Assembly: GCA_002389665.1 (NCBI GenBank)
Contig: DGNO01000002.1
Span: forward strand, 16,417-80,416
Reading direction: 5' to 3'
Source of the DNA: Rhodobiaceae bacterium UBA4490
Lineage (GTDB): Bacteria > Pseudomonadota > Alphaproteobacteria > Parvibaculales > Parvibaculaceae
Length of the DNA stretch: 64,000 nucleotides
Shown here piece by piece: positions 10,040 through 18,319 of this stretch. The first letter of the stretch is position 1. Each line of letters starts with the position of its first letter. The notes below the pieces were generated by a model, which had not been told where the DNA came from, did no database searches, and was given only the letters and a program-made list of their open reading frames with translations. Position numbers and translations under genes: made by a program.

Positions 10040-10217
10040 GGTCCGTTCCTTTCGAGCTTTCGCGCGCATGCCCGCTTCTGCGAGACATCTTTGGTCGGGA
10101 CAAATTATCAATCAGACGTTAATAACCCGTTCGGCGGGTAGGTCGTTTTTTATGAAAGCTCTATTAAGATCGAAGGCGGATTTCCGCTTCCCCTTCAACC
10201 CCTTAACGAAGCGCTGC

Positions 10218-11210
10218 TCACTCCGCCGGGGAGCTTTCCTCCGCCGGCGGGCTGCGGAAAGGGTAAACGAGCTGATCACGGAAACGTGCCGGCATAGGCT
10301 CATGAATGCCGATCCGCGCAGGCGGCCGCCGGCTCGGATCGTCATAATACGTGCCGAAAAGCCGGTCCCAGAGCATCAGGTTCTCGCCGTAATTGCGGTT
10401 GCCCTCTTCCAGCCGCATGGAATGGTGCCAGCGATGGAGCTGCGGGGTGTTAAAAATGAAATCGAGATAGCCGGTGCGCGTCTCGATATTGCAGTGGGTC
10501 AGAATGCCGATAAAGGCCGTCGTCGCGCTCACCCAGAGGAAAACGTCGAGCGGCGCGCCCAGCACATAAAGCAGCGGCTGACTGAGCAGAATGCTCCAGA
10601 ACGTATCGACGAAATGAAAGCGCCCGGTATTGATGAACCAGAGCCGCGTCACCGAATGATGCACGGCATGGAAGCGCCAGAGAAACGGTATTTCATGGGC
10701 AAGCCGGTGCGCCCAGTATAGGCCGAACTCGGCCACGACCAGCCCCAGCACCGCCTGCGCCCAGAGCGGCCAGCTTTCCGGCCAGATCGCATAAGACGCT
10801 TCGCTCGGATCGACCACCGCAGCCGCGCCGACCGCAGCCGAAACCACAACCGCCACTTGCACCAGCCCCTTATTGAGCAGCGTGTGTGAGAGATTGGCCA
10901 GCGTCTGATGATCGTTTTCCAGCCAGGTCCGCTCATGCGGCAGAAGCCGCTCGAACAGGCCGACCGTCAACGCAAAACAGACATAGACCGCATTGAAGAC
11001 GAGAACCGGATACTCCGTCTGCATGCCGAGCCCCGTCAATGTCAGCGCCGTGGCCAAAAGCCCCGGCCAGATGACATAGGAGACGGCGCGCCGCCAACCG
11101 GCCGCGCTATGTGTGGGTTGCATTTCAGACGGTTTACTCACCTCGCCCTCCGTTCGAACACTTTTGGGCCGCCATACCGGCAGCCGCAGGCACTTGCTGA
11201 GGGTTTTCAT
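10218..11210 (-). CDS. Sterol desaturase / fatty acid hydroxylase family membrane protein
   Basis: Integral membrane di-iron oxygenase of the FA_hydroxylase superfamily. It has several hydrophobic segments (near AVSYVIWPGLLATALTLTG, LVFNAVYVCFALTVGLFE and ALVLGLVVAEFGLY-like stretches). The His clusters are HRLAHE (HxxxH), HAVHHS (HxxHH) and HRWHHS (HxxHH), plus THCNIE. These ligate two irons and introduce a hydroxyl or double bond into a lipid or isoprenoid. The substrate is unknown; carotenoid, sterol-like and fatty acyl hydroxylases all share the motif. The start is MKTLSK because AAGGGG precedes it. The DksA-like gene lies upstream on the same strand. Confidence 0.85.
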   Translation of the reverse strand: MKTLSKCLRLPVWRPKSVRTEGEVSKPSEMQPTHSAAGWRRAVSYVIWPGLLATALTLTGLGMQTEYPVLVFNAVYVCFALTVGLFERLLPHERTWLENDHQTLANLSHTLLNKGLVQVAVVVSAAVGAAAVVDPSEASYAIWPESWPLWAQAVLGLVVAEFGLYWAHRLAHEIPFLWRFHAVHHSVTRLWFINTGRFHFVDTFWSILLSQPLLYVLGAPLDVFLWVSATTAFIGILTHCNIETRTGYLDFIFNTPQLHRWHHSMRLEEGNRNYGENLMLWDRLFGTYYDDPSRRPPARIGIHEPMPARFRDQLVYPFRSPPAEESSPAE

Positions 11211-11263
11211 GATTAGCCCCTTTACCGGGCCGGTGCAATTTCCCCAAAAGCACACCTGAACAC

Positions 11264-11608
11264 TTATTTGGCATGTGCGATACAGGTGGCCGCCGCAGGG
11301 TCGAGATCCAGCCTTTTGCGCGCGATAGGCTCACCGCAAACCGCACAGAACCCGTATTCCCCCTCGTCCATACGGGAAAGCGCGGCATCGATCTTCTGAA
11401 GCTGAACCTGGCGGCGGCGCGCCGTTTCCTGCGCCATGGCCTGGGCCTGCATGGCATCCATGCGCGACAGCCGTCCGACGCTCTGCTGATCCAGCGTCAC
11501 GGTTTTCACCGCCTCGCGGGAAGCACCGGAAAGCGCATCAAGCTCGTCCTTCTGCGCCAAAAGCAGCGCTTTGTAGCGGGCAAGCTCCGATTCTGTCAGA
11601 TCGTCCAT
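11264..11608 (-). CDS. DksA/TraR-type zinc finger protein
   Basis: A 114-residue DksA-like protein: an N-terminal helical hairpin (about residues 5-80) and a C-terminal zinc finger. The family binds RNA polymerase through its secondary channel and modulates initiation with ppGpp. The finger here reads C88-x2-C91 ... C109-x2-H112, so the fourth Cys of the usual C4 site is His. The tip acidic residues of true DksA are not obvious, so it may be a short paralogue. It lies 53 bp upstream of the membrane hydroxylase on the same strand and is divergent from the CoA-transferase gene. Confidence 0.82.
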   Translation of the reverse strand: MDDLTESELARYKALLLAQKDELDALSGASREAVKTVTLDQQSVGRLSRMDAMQAQAMAQETARRRQVQLQKIDAALSRMDEGEYGFCAVCGEPIARKRLDLDPAAATCIAHAK

Positions 11609-11751
11609 GGGCTGAGCCTAGCCCTCCCCCGCAAATCTGGCCAGCGAGCCGCAGGCTCGTGCTTTGACAGGCCGCCCGTTTCGTGGATGATCCGCCCATC
11701 AAAATTTAAAACCAAGAACCAACAGCAATAAGCAAATACGGGGAACGTCAC

Positions 11752-12957
11752 ATGCTCGAAGGCATCCGCGTCATCGAAATGGCAACCTATATCGCAGCGC
11801 CCGGCGCCGGCGGCATTCTGGCCGACTGGGGCGCGGAGGTGATCAAGGTGGAGCCGCTGTCCGGCTGCCCCATGCGCAGTTTCTTCAAATCCGTGGGCGT
11901 CGATCATCTGAAAGGCAATCCGGTCTTCGACCTCGACAACCGCGGCAAGCGCTCCGTCGCCCTCAACACGGCGACACCGGAAGGGGTGGAAGCGGTCAAG
12001 CGGCTGGTGAAGGACGCCGATGTCTTTTTGACCAATGTGCGCCCCGGCGGGCTGGAGCGCGCAGGGCTGGACTATGAAAGCCTGAAAAAGGTCAACCCGA
12101 AGCTGGTTTACGCCACCGTTTCCGGCTACGGCCTTCAGGGCCCCGACCGGGACCGGCCGGGTTTCGACATGGCCGCCTTCTATGCCCGCTCCGGGCTCGG
12201 CGCCATTACCACGCCCAAGGGCCAGGAGCCGGCGCCGCTGCGCACCGCGGTCGGCGATCACACGACCTCCATGGCCACCACGGCAGGCATTCTGGGCGCG
12301 CTTCTGGAGCGGCAGCGCACCGGCAAGGGCCGCCTCGTCGAAGCTTCGCTCCTGCGCACCGGCATTTATGCGCTGGGCTCGGACATGTCCATCCAGCTCA
12401 AATTCGGCAAGCTGGGCTCGACGAAGTCGCGCCATGAAGCGATCAACCCGCTGAACAATTTCTTCAAAACCTCGGACGGCATCTGGATCGCCATCATCCC
12501 GCGCCAGGGCTCCGTCGATTGGGACGCGATCTGCAAGGCCATCGGCCAGCCGAAGATGATCGAGGACCCGCGCTTCAAAAGCTCTCGCGACCGGCGCGCC
12601 AATGGCACCGAGCTCGTAGACATTCTCGATGCGGCCTTCGCCCAGCACGATCTGGAATATTGGACAAAAGCGCTCGATGAGCAGGACATGGTCTGGGCGC
12701 CGATGATGCCGCCCGGCGATGTCGCCGCCGACCCGCAGGCGGAAGCTGCCGGAGCCTTTTTCGAGGTGCCGGAAAATGATGGCTCGGGCACCTTCCGCGC
12801 GCCCGCTTCCCCTATCCGCTTCGGCGGCGAGGGCGAGGACGCCCACCCGCGCGGGCCCTCGCCCGATCTCGGCCAGCACACGCTCGATGTGCTCAAGGAG
12901 TTCGGTTATTCGGAAGCCGATATCGCAGGGCTGCAGAAATCCGGCACGATCGCCTGA
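11752..12957 (+). CDS. CaiB/BaiF family (class III) CoA-transferase
   Basis: Class III CoA-transferase, which moves CoA between carboxylic acids through a mixed anhydride on a conserved Asp. That Asp is D139 in RPGFDMAAFYARSG. The N terminus LEGIRVIEMATYIAAPGAG and the segment GADVIKVE-like WGAEVIKVEPLSG are typical. 401 residues is the normal size. The substrate cannot be read (formyl, carnitine, bile-acid, 2-methylacyl and other members look alike); alpha-methylacyl-CoA racemases are also in this superfamily. GGGGAACG precedes the ATG. No partner gene follows; the next gene is convergent. Confidence 0.88.
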   Translation: MLEGIRVIEMATYIAAPGAGGILADWGAEVIKVEPLSGCPMRSFFKSVGVDHLKGNPVFDLDNRGKRSVALNTATPEGVEAVKRLVKDADVFLTNVRPGGLERAGLDYESLKKVNPKLVYATVSGYGLQGPDRDRPGFDMAAFYARSGLGAITTPKGQEPAPLRTAVGDHTTSMATTAGILGALLERQRTGKGRLVEASLLRTGIYALGSDMSIQLKFGKLGSTKSRHEAINPLNNFFKTSDGIWIAIIPRQGSVDWDAICKAIGQPKMIEDPRFKSSRDRRANGTELVDILDAAFAQHDLEYWTKALDEQDMVWAPMMPPGDVAADPQAEAAGAFFEVPENDGSGTFRAPASPIRFGGEGEDAHPRGPSPDLGQHTLDVLKEFGYSEADIAGLQKSGTIA

Positions 12958-12985
12958 TTTTCTTATACCCCCTCAGATGAGCTAA

Positions 12986-13888
12986 TTACGCCACCGCGCC
13001 GCGCAGGGAATAGGCGTCATTCGCCGCCTTGCGCGCGCCGTTGCCGCCGCTCTCCGCAAAAGGCACGTCGAGCGAGGCGAGAATATCGATCAGGACCGGC
13101 GAAAGCTGCAGCCCGCCGCTGCCGGGCACGCCGGAACCGGGAAAGCCGGCATAGCCGCCGCCAGCCTCACCCGAGGGCGCGCCATAGCTGCGCGCGCTCG
13201 GCGCAAAATCCCGCGCCACCGCGTAAAAGCGGCCCGGCGCTTCATTCGCCGGAAGGCTGGGCACGGGCACATCCGTGTCGCCATGTTTCGAGACGAGGTT
13301 GGCATAAACCTCTTTCAGCGAACGCGGCTCGCCTGATTTGGAATAGAAGATTGGCTTGTTGGCATTTGCGGCCTGAGGAAAATATTCCGCCGCCGCGCCA
13401 TTCGGGTTCCTGTCGAGCGCCGTCAGAAAATCGATCGCCCCGCCCGTTCCCATGAAATGCGCGATATAGAGCTCACCCTGGTTGGGTTCGCGGCCCAGCG
13501 TCTTTTCCAGGGCATCCGAAATATCGCTGGTCAGCGCCCCGGCCATGAGCGAGGCCGCCTCGGCATCGTGGCGCAGGGCAAGAATTGCCTCCTTCGCCTG
13601 CCCATCGGGCACAAAATACCGCCCCTTGCCATCCTGCTGAATGGCGGCGGCTTCCTGCGCATAGCCAAGCTCGGCACCATGCTTCTTGACCGTGCCCAGC
13701 CAGGTTTGCTCGATAAACTGAAAGAGCCCTGCCGCACTCGAAGTCTTTGCTTTTGCTTGTGTTTCCAGCCCCGACTCCCGGACGGCCGTCTTCAACAGAT
13801 AGTCGAAATCCGTGCCAGTTTTCAGGCTCGCCTTATGGATGGCCTGAGTGACGGGGCTCTGCGGTGATATGGCGCTGATAAGGCTCAT
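12986..13888 (-). CDS. Lytic transglycosylase (SLT domain), possibly flagellar/pole-associated
   Basis: Peptidoglycan lytic transglycosylase. The SLT domain is near the N terminus (about residues 12-180): catalytic Glu38 in AVRESGLET, GLFQF at 54-58, and TWLGTVKKHGAELGY. No signal peptide or membrane anchor is visible, so export would need a flagellar-type or other non-Sec route. The C-terminal 100 residues are Gly/Ser/Pro-rich and look disordered. A perfect sigma-54 promoter lies 35-50 bp upstream of the ATG. Similar N-terminally truncated transglycosylases (PleA of Caulobacter) support flagellum and pilus assembly; that link is inference. Confidence 0.82.
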   Translation of the reverse strand: MSLISAISPQSPVTQAIHKASLKTGTDFDYLLKTAVRESGLETQAKAKTSSAAGLFQFIEQTWLGTVKKHGAELGYAQEAAAIQQDGKGRYFVPDGQAKEAILALRHDAEAASLMAGALTSDISDALEKTLGREPNQGELYIAHFMGTGGAIDFLTALDRNPNGAAAEYFPQAANANKPIFYSKSGEPRSLKEVYANLVSKHGDTDVPVPSLPANEAPGRFYAVARDFAPSARSYGAPSGEAGGGYAGFPGSGVPGSGGLQLSPVLIDILASLDVPFAESGGNGARKAANDAYSLRGAVA

Positions 13889-13921
13889 AAGGGTCTTGCT
13901 CCAAGATCTGCCCCTTCAGGA

Positions 13922-13936
13922 GCAAAGCCCGTGCCA
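13922..13936 (-). promoter_or_regulatory. Sigma-54 (RpoN) -24/-12 promoter for the lytic transglycosylase
   Basis: On the minus strand the sequence is TGGCACGGGCTTTGCT, an exact match to the TGGCACG-N4-TTGCW consensus. The -12 GC lies about 35 bp before the ATG, giving a short 5' leader. Sigma-54 promoters need an enhancer-binding activator; no such gene is in the window. Confidence 0.8.
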
Positions 13937-14027
13937 GCTCAAAATGTCCTCGGTCGAAGAGGTCATGCGACAATAGGGGCGCTTACGCGTATCATTTGCC
14001 CGCGAGTCACCAAGGGAGGGGAGGCCC

Positions 14028-15410
14028 ATGGCGGAAACCGAAATCGCCGCGGAGACGGCGATGGCCGAAAATGCGGCCAAAGCCCCGGCAGCAGCCGGGC
14101 ATATCGAATATCCCAGCCAGCTTTATGCCTGGTACGCGGTGGCGGTTCTCGTCATCGCCTATACGTTTTCCTTTATCGACCGGCAGATCCTGAGCCTGCT
14201 CGTCGGGCCGATGAAGCGGGATCTGGAAATCTCGGACTTCCAGATGAGCCTGCTGCAGGGCTTTGCCTTCGCCATTTTCTACACGCTGATGGGCCTGCCC
14301 ATCGGGCGCATGGTGGACAGCCACAACCGGGTGCGGATCATCACCATCGGCATTGCCGTCTGGAGCCTGATGACGGCTTTATGTGGGATTTCAAAGTCTT
14401 ACATGCAGCTCTTCATCTACCGCATGGGGGTGGGTGTCGGCGAAGCCGCACTCTCGCCTGCCGCTTATTCCATGCTCTCGGACTATTTCAAGCCGGAGCG
14501 GATCGGCGTCGCCATCGGGGTTTACGGCACCGGCGTTTATATCGGCGCGGGCCTCGCCCTCGTCATCGGCGCAGAAGTCGTGGAAGCGGCCCGGGCGGCC
14601 GGTTCCAGCACCTTCCCCATTATCGGCACGGTCTATCCCTGGCAAATGGTGTTTTTCATCGTCGGCCTGCCCGGCCTTCTGGTGGCGCTCTGGGCCTGGA
14701 CACTGCGCGAGCCGCCGCGCCACGGGGCGACGGAAACCCCGCCCCTGCGCCAGGTTCTGGCCTATATGAAGGCAAACCGTTTCACCCTCGTCTGCCACAA
14801 TATGTGCTACGCGCTCTCGGCCATGATGGGCTATGGCGTTGCCGCCTGGATACCGGAATTCATGATCCGCACCCATGGCTGGAGCGCGGGGCAAATCGGC
14901 TCGGCCTATGGCTGGATCATTGCGATTTTCGGCACGGCGGGGGTTATTGCAGGCGGCTGGCTCGGCGATTTTGCCGCCAAACGCTCCCGTAACGGGCGGA
15001 TGCTGGTGCTCGCGCTGACGGGTATTCTGACCCTGCCCTTCGCCCTTGCTGCGCCGCTTGTGGATAATCCCATGCTCGCCGTTTACCTGCTGATCCCGGC
15101 GACCTTCTTTGCCACCTTCACGACCGGTGGCGGGCCTTCGGCGATGCAGGAACTCATGCCGAACAAGATGCGCGGCATGGCCTCGGCCATCATGCTTTTC
15201 GTGGTTAATATCATCGGCCTTGGCCTCGGCCCGAGCGCCATTGCCTTCATGACCGACTTCATTTTGCAGGATGAATCGCAGCTTCGCTATTCCATCGCCA
15301 TCGTGCCGGCGGTGCTTCTGGCGGGCTCATCGGTCTTCGGTTTTCTGGGGCTGAGGGCTTATCGGCGCAGCCGGGACTTCCGCGATCAATATGAAGCCGC
15401 GGAAGCTTGA
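14028..15410 (+). CDS. MFS transporter (spinster-like)
   Basis: Twelve-helix major facilitator superfamily carrier of 460 residues in the inner membrane. An acidic/Ala-rich cytoplasmic N-terminal tail of about 35 residues precedes the first helix (YAVAVLVIAYTFSFIDRQIL). The signature DRQILSLLVGPMKRDLEISD and the loop MGLPIGRMVDSHNRVR follow the spinster/hexuronate-type pattern. GRMGVGVGEAALSPAAYSM-like segments mark helix 4-5. The substrate is unknown: spinster homologues move lipids, sugars or organic anions. AGGGAGGGGAGG precedes the ATG. It stands alone on its strand. Confidence 0.87.
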   Translation: MAETEIAAETAMAENAAKAPAAAGHIEYPSQLYAWYAVAVLVIAYTFSFIDRQILSLLVGPMKRDLEISDFQMSLLQGFAFAIFYTLMGLPIGRMVDSHNRVRIITIGIAVWSLMTALCGISKSYMQLFIYRMGVGVGEAALSPAAYSMLSDYFKPERIGVAIGVYGTGVYIGAGLALVIGAEVVEAARAAGSSTFPIIGTVYPWQMVFFIVGLPGLLVALWAWTLREPPRHGATETPPLRQVLAYMKANRFTLVCHNMCYALSAMMGYGVAAWIPEFMIRTHGWSAGQIGSAYGWIIAIFGTAGVIAGGWLGDFAAKRSRNGRMLVLALTGILTLPFALAAPLVDNPMLAVYLLIPATFFATFTTGGGPSAMQELMPNKMRGMASAIMLFVVNIIGLGLGPSAIAFMTDFILQDESQLRYSIAIVPAVLLAGSSVFGFLGLRAYRRSRDFRDQYEAAEA

Positions 15411-15435
15411 TTAACCATAAAAAACAAGCGCTTAT

Positions 15436-15467
15436 GCGGGGTTCCGGAATCGATTTCGGAGCCCCGC
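15436..15467 (+). terminator. Stable hairpin after the MFS gene, candidate terminator
   Basis: An 11-bp stem with one G-T pair (GCGGGGTTCCG / CGGAGCCCCGC) encloses a 10-base loop. It starts 26 bp past the MFS stop and about 55 bp before the end of the convergent pseudo-receiver gene. There is no T tract on either side, so termination would be weak or Rho-assisted. Confidence 0.45.
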
Positions 15468-15521
15468 CTCACATTTGAAGGCGCCCTTGAATCGAAATCT
15501 TAAGAACAAAAAAACGTAAGC

Positions 15522-16022
15522 TCAGCAAAGCCTTAGATCGGGTTTCGCAGAAGCGGCCTGACCCTGGGTCAAGGAGCCATTCATGCCTACGGCTTCACCC
15601 TGGCGTTCGGCTTCAAGCGCTGTCATCCAGCCAGGTACGCGGCCCTGCTCGGCGGCAAGATCGATCTTGAAGAGAAGCTGGTCGGCATCGAACGCATCCG
15701 CCAGATAATCGTCCGCCCCGGCGGCCAGCGCGTCGCGGATGAGCTTTTCCGTTACCTCTTCGGCCAGCAGCACCACATGGGCACCCTGGGAGGGATAAGC
15801 ATCACGGAAAGCGTCGATCGCCTGCGCGCCCGCCCCGTCCTTCAGCCAGGACTGCACGAACAGCACATGGAAATCCTGGGTGCGGGCGTGAAAGCGGATA
15901 TCGGCCCCGCAGCGCGCCTCCAGCACCTCAAAGCCCAGCCGGACCAAAAGGTCGGCAAACCGGCGGCGGCGCGGATCTTCGGAATCGGCAATGACGCAGC
16001 AAGGCATGGGGCAGTTCTCCAT
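15522..16022 (-). CDS. Receiver-like protein lacking the phospho-acceptor Asp
   Basis: A 166-residue protein with a response-regulator receiver fold over about residues 6-130: MPCCVIADSEDPRRRRFADLL (acidic pair), LGFEVLEARCGAD, and GAHVVLLAEEV. The strand-3 position that normally carries the phosphorylated Asp reads FHVLFVQSW, with no Asp. The switch Lys position reads YLADAFDAD. I therefore predict a pseudo-receiver that does not take a phosphate. There is no output domain; a 35-residue Gly/Gln/Ala tail follows. The ATG has CAGGGGACC before it. A CtrA-like half-site lies about 70 bp upstream. Confidence 0.65.
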   Translation of the reverse strand: MENCPMPCCVIADSEDPRRRRFADLLVRLGFEVLEARCGADIRFHARTQDFHVLFVQSWLKDGAGAQAIDAFRDAYPSQGAHVVLLAEEVTEKLIRDALAAGADDYLADAFDADQLLFKIDLAAEQGRVPGWMTALEAERQGEAVGMNGSLTQGQAASAKPDLRLC

Positions 16023-16087
16023 GGGGTCCCCTGCCGGGGTCCCGTTTCGACTGGCCCTGAGACTACACAGGCTTTCTAAACCAACGG

Positions 16088-16104
16088 TTAACCCTGATTT
16101 ACAA
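16088..16104 (-). promoter_or_regulatory. Imperfect CtrA-like box upstream of the pseudo-receiver gene
   Basis: On the minus strand the bases read GTAA-N7-TTAACC, one base off the TTAA-N7-TTAAC box bound by CtrA in alphaproteobacteria. It is about 65-80 bp upstream of the pseudo-receiver ATG. It is weaker than the box upstream of hfaA and could be chance. Confidence 0.3.
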
Positions 16105-16175
16105 TTTATGAGCGCCGAGACCTGTTCAGAGGCCCATTTGGGGGCCGGTCTGTGGATAACCGGGCTTTTGCGCGA

Positions 16176-16595
16176 TCATGCGCCCACCGCGAGCCGGGCG
16201 ACGGTGACGTTGAGCTTGCTCATCAGAAGATCGGCCTTGCCGGGACCGTAAGGTTCCGCCTCGCCCAGCCCCCAGACCGGCTTCGGCCAGGCCGCGTCCC
16301 CTTCGAAACGGGCGACCACATGGACATGGAGCTGCGGCACCATGTTGCCGAGAGCTGCCACATTCATCTTTTCCGCCCCCGAGGTTTCCCGCAGCGCCCG
16401 GCTGGCAAGCTCGATCTCCTCGAAAAACCGCCATTTATGAACCGCCGGTACCTCGTCGAAATCGCGCAGGCCCTCGATGCGCGGCACAAGGATCAGCCAG
16501 GGATAGCGCGCATCGTCCATCAGGAGAACGCGGCAGAGCTCCCAATCGTCGACGGTTTTCGTGTCTGCCTCCAGGCGGGGATGGAGTTCGAACAT
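16176..16595 (-). CDS. HIT-family hydrolase
   Basis: A 139-residue histidine-triad family protein resembling the proteobacterial Ap4A-hydrolase-like HIT clade: N-terminal MFELHPRLEADT, central RVLLMDDARYPWLILVPR and active site NMVPQLHVHVVARF. The triad reads QLHVHVV, with Gln in the first His position, a form common in this clade. The reaction is likely hydrolysis of a nucleotide-phosphate bond; the substrate is uncertain. The ATG is eight bases downstream of the acyl-CoA dehydrogenase stop, so the two are likely cotranscribed. The frame also runs open far into the upstream gene, which is a shadow of that gene. Confidence 0.85.
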   Translation of the reverse strand: MFELHPRLEADTKTVDDWELCRVLLMDDARYPWLILVPRIEGLRDFDEVPAVHKWRFFEEIELASRALRETSGAEKMNVAALGNMVPQLHVHVVARFEGDAAWPKPVWGLGEAEPYGPGKADLLMSKLNVTVARLAVGA

Positions 16596-16603
16596 AACGC
16601 CTC

Positions 16604-17773
16604 TCAATAGGACTTCGGCTGGCCGAGCACCCGCTCGGCGATGAAGGAGAGAATGAGCTCGCGGCTCACCGGCGCGATGCGGGCGATCATCACCTCGCGC
16701 ATATAGCGCTCCACGTGAAACTCTTTGGCATAGCCCATGCCGCCATGGGTGAGGATGGCGCTTTCGCAGGCATGGAAGGCGGCTTCGGCGGCCAGATATT
16801 TGCCGGCATTCGCCTCCGCCCCGCACGGCTGGCCCGCGTCGTAAAGGGAAGCGGCCTTGAAAACCATGAGGTTCGCCGCTTCCAGCTCCGCCCAGCTTTT
16901 GGCGAGCGGATGCTGGATCGCCTGATTCTGGCCGATGGGCCGGCCGAAAACCACCCGCTCGCGGGCATAATCGGAGGCCTTTTTAAGGGCGATGCGGCCG
17001 ATGCCCACCGCTTCGGCGCCGATCAGCACGCGCTCCGGGTTCAGCCCGTGCAGCAGATAGTGAAAGCCTTTGCCCTCTTCGCCGATGAGGTCTTCCTTCG
17101 GCACTTTCAGTCCATCGAAGAACACCGCGTTCGTGTCCACCGCCTTGCGGCCCATCTTGGCGATCTCGCGCACTTCCGTCGCCCCGCCCCGGTCTAGATC
17201 CGTATAAAAGAGGCTGAGCCCTTCGGTGGGCTTGGCGCAGTCCTCCTTGGGTGTGGTGCGGGCAAGAAGCAGGATCTTGTTCGCGGTCTGGGCCGTCGAG
17301 GTCCACATTTTCCGGCCATGGACGAGGTAATGATCGCCCGTCTTTTCCGCGCGGGTGGAAATTGCCGTGGTGTTGAGCCCGGCATCGGGCTCCGTCACCC
17401 CGAAGCAGCAGCGGTCCTCGCCCTTGATGAGCGGCACGAGCATGCGCTCTTTCTGCTCCGCCGTGCCGAAGACGACAACGGGCATCGGCCCGAAAAGGTT
17501 CATATGGATGGAGGAGGCACCGGAAAGGCAGGCCCCGGATTCGGCAATGGTCTGGGCGATGATGGCCGCTTCCGTAACGCCGAGCCCCGCGCCACCATAT
17601 TCCTCGGGCATGGCGATGCCGAGCCAGCCGCCGCTGGCGATATCGGCGACGAAATCCTCCGGAAACTCGCCGTCCGTGTCCCGGGCCAGCCAATAGGTAT
17701 CGTCATATTTCGCGCAAATCCGGGCGACGGCGTCGCGCACCGCTTCTTGTTCCGGCGAGAATGTGAAGTCCAT
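16604..17773 (-). CDS. Acyl-CoA dehydrogenase
   Basis: FAD-dependent acyl-CoA dehydrogenase, oxidising an acyl-CoA to the trans-2-enoyl-CoA and passing electrons to ETF. The N-terminal helical domain starts [16 protein letters not shown]. The FAD/substrate segment [19 protein letters not shown] and the C-terminal [18 protein letters not shown] are signatures. 389 residues is normal. GGGAGGCCCC precedes the ATG. It is divergent from the MaoC-CitE-PhyH operon; together these genes look like a small acyl-CoA oxidation cluster. Chain length or branching of the substrate is not evident. Confidence 0.92.
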   Translation of the reverse strand: MDFTFSPEQEAVRDAVARICAKYDDTYWLARDTDGEFPEDFVADIASGGWLGIAMPEEYGGAGLGVTEAAIIAQTIAESGACLSGASSIHMNLFGPMPVVVFGTAEQKERMLVPLIKGEDRCCFGVTEPDAGLNTTAISTRAEKTGDHYLVHGRKMWTSTAQTANKILLLARTTPKEDCAKPTEGLSLFYTDLDRGGATEVREIAKMGRKAVDTNAVFFDGLKVPKEDLIGEEGKGFHYLLHGLNPERVLIGAEAVGIGRIALKKASDYARERVVFGRPIGQNQAIQHPLAKSWAELEAANLMVFKAASLYDAGQPCGAEANAGKYLAAEAAFHACESAILTHGGMGYAKEFHVERYMREVMIARIAPVSRELILSFIAERVLGQPKSY

Positions 17774-17856
17774 GGGGCCTCCCCTCTTTTTGCGTTATAA
17801 CCTACCCAATCTCTCAAGCCGCCGATAGAGCGGCACCGGACGACAGGGAGCCTTTC

Positions 17857-18315
17857 ATGCCGGGTATGTATTTTGAAGAATTCGAAGAGGGCCAGGTCAT
17901 CGCCCATGCCATCCGCCGCACCGTCACGGAAACGGACAATGTGCTCTTTTCCACCATGACGATGAACCCGGCGGCGCTGCATCTCGATCACGACTATGCC
18001 GAAAAAGAGACGGAATTCGGCAAGCCTCTGGTCAATTCTCTTTTCACGCTCGGCCTGATGATCGGCATTTCGGTGCATGAAACGACGCTCGGCACCACCA
18101 TCGCCAATCTGGGCATGACGGATATCACCTTCCCCAAGCCCGTTTTCCACGGCGACACGCTGCGCATCGAAACGAAAGTCATGGGCAAGCGCCGCTCGAA
18201 ATCGCGGCCTAAGGCGGGGATCGTGACCTTCGAGCATACTGCCTTCAACCAGCACGGCGATGAAGTGGCCAAATGCACCCGCCAGGCTTTCATGCACGCC
18301 AAGACGGAGGGCTGA
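17857..18315 (+). CDS. MaoC-family (R)-specific enoyl-CoA hydratase-like protein
   Basis: A single hot-dog domain MaoC protein of 152 residues that hydrates enoyl-type CoA thioesters. The segment [21 protein letters not shown] holds the Asp and His expected in the catalytic dyad ([12 protein letters not shown]), followed by [22 protein letters not shown] precedes the ATG. Its stop lies four bases before the CitE-like gene, whose ribosome site GGAGG is inside the end of this gene, so the two are coupled. MaoC next to CitE often handles C4-C5 dicarboxylic CoA esters (mesaconyl/malyl type); that role is inference. Confidence 0.87.
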   Translation: MPGMYFEEFEEGQVIAHAIRRTVTETDNVLFSTMTMNPAALHLDHDYAEKETEFGKPLVNSLFTLGLMIGISVHETTLGTTIANLGMTDITFPKPVFHGDTLRIETKVMGKRRSKSRPKAGIVTFEHTAFNQHGDEVAKCTRQAFMHAKTEG

Positions 18316-18319
18316 TCCC

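Noticed and set aside
10127..10150. ACCCG / CGGGT hairpin followed by a T run
   Set aside because: The T run lies on the plus strand, while both neighbouring genes are on the minus strand, so it does not terminate either of them.
16151..16159. Perfect DnaA box TGTGGATAA
   Set aside because: A single copy without an A+T-rich element or neighbouring boxes. Not evidence of an origin.
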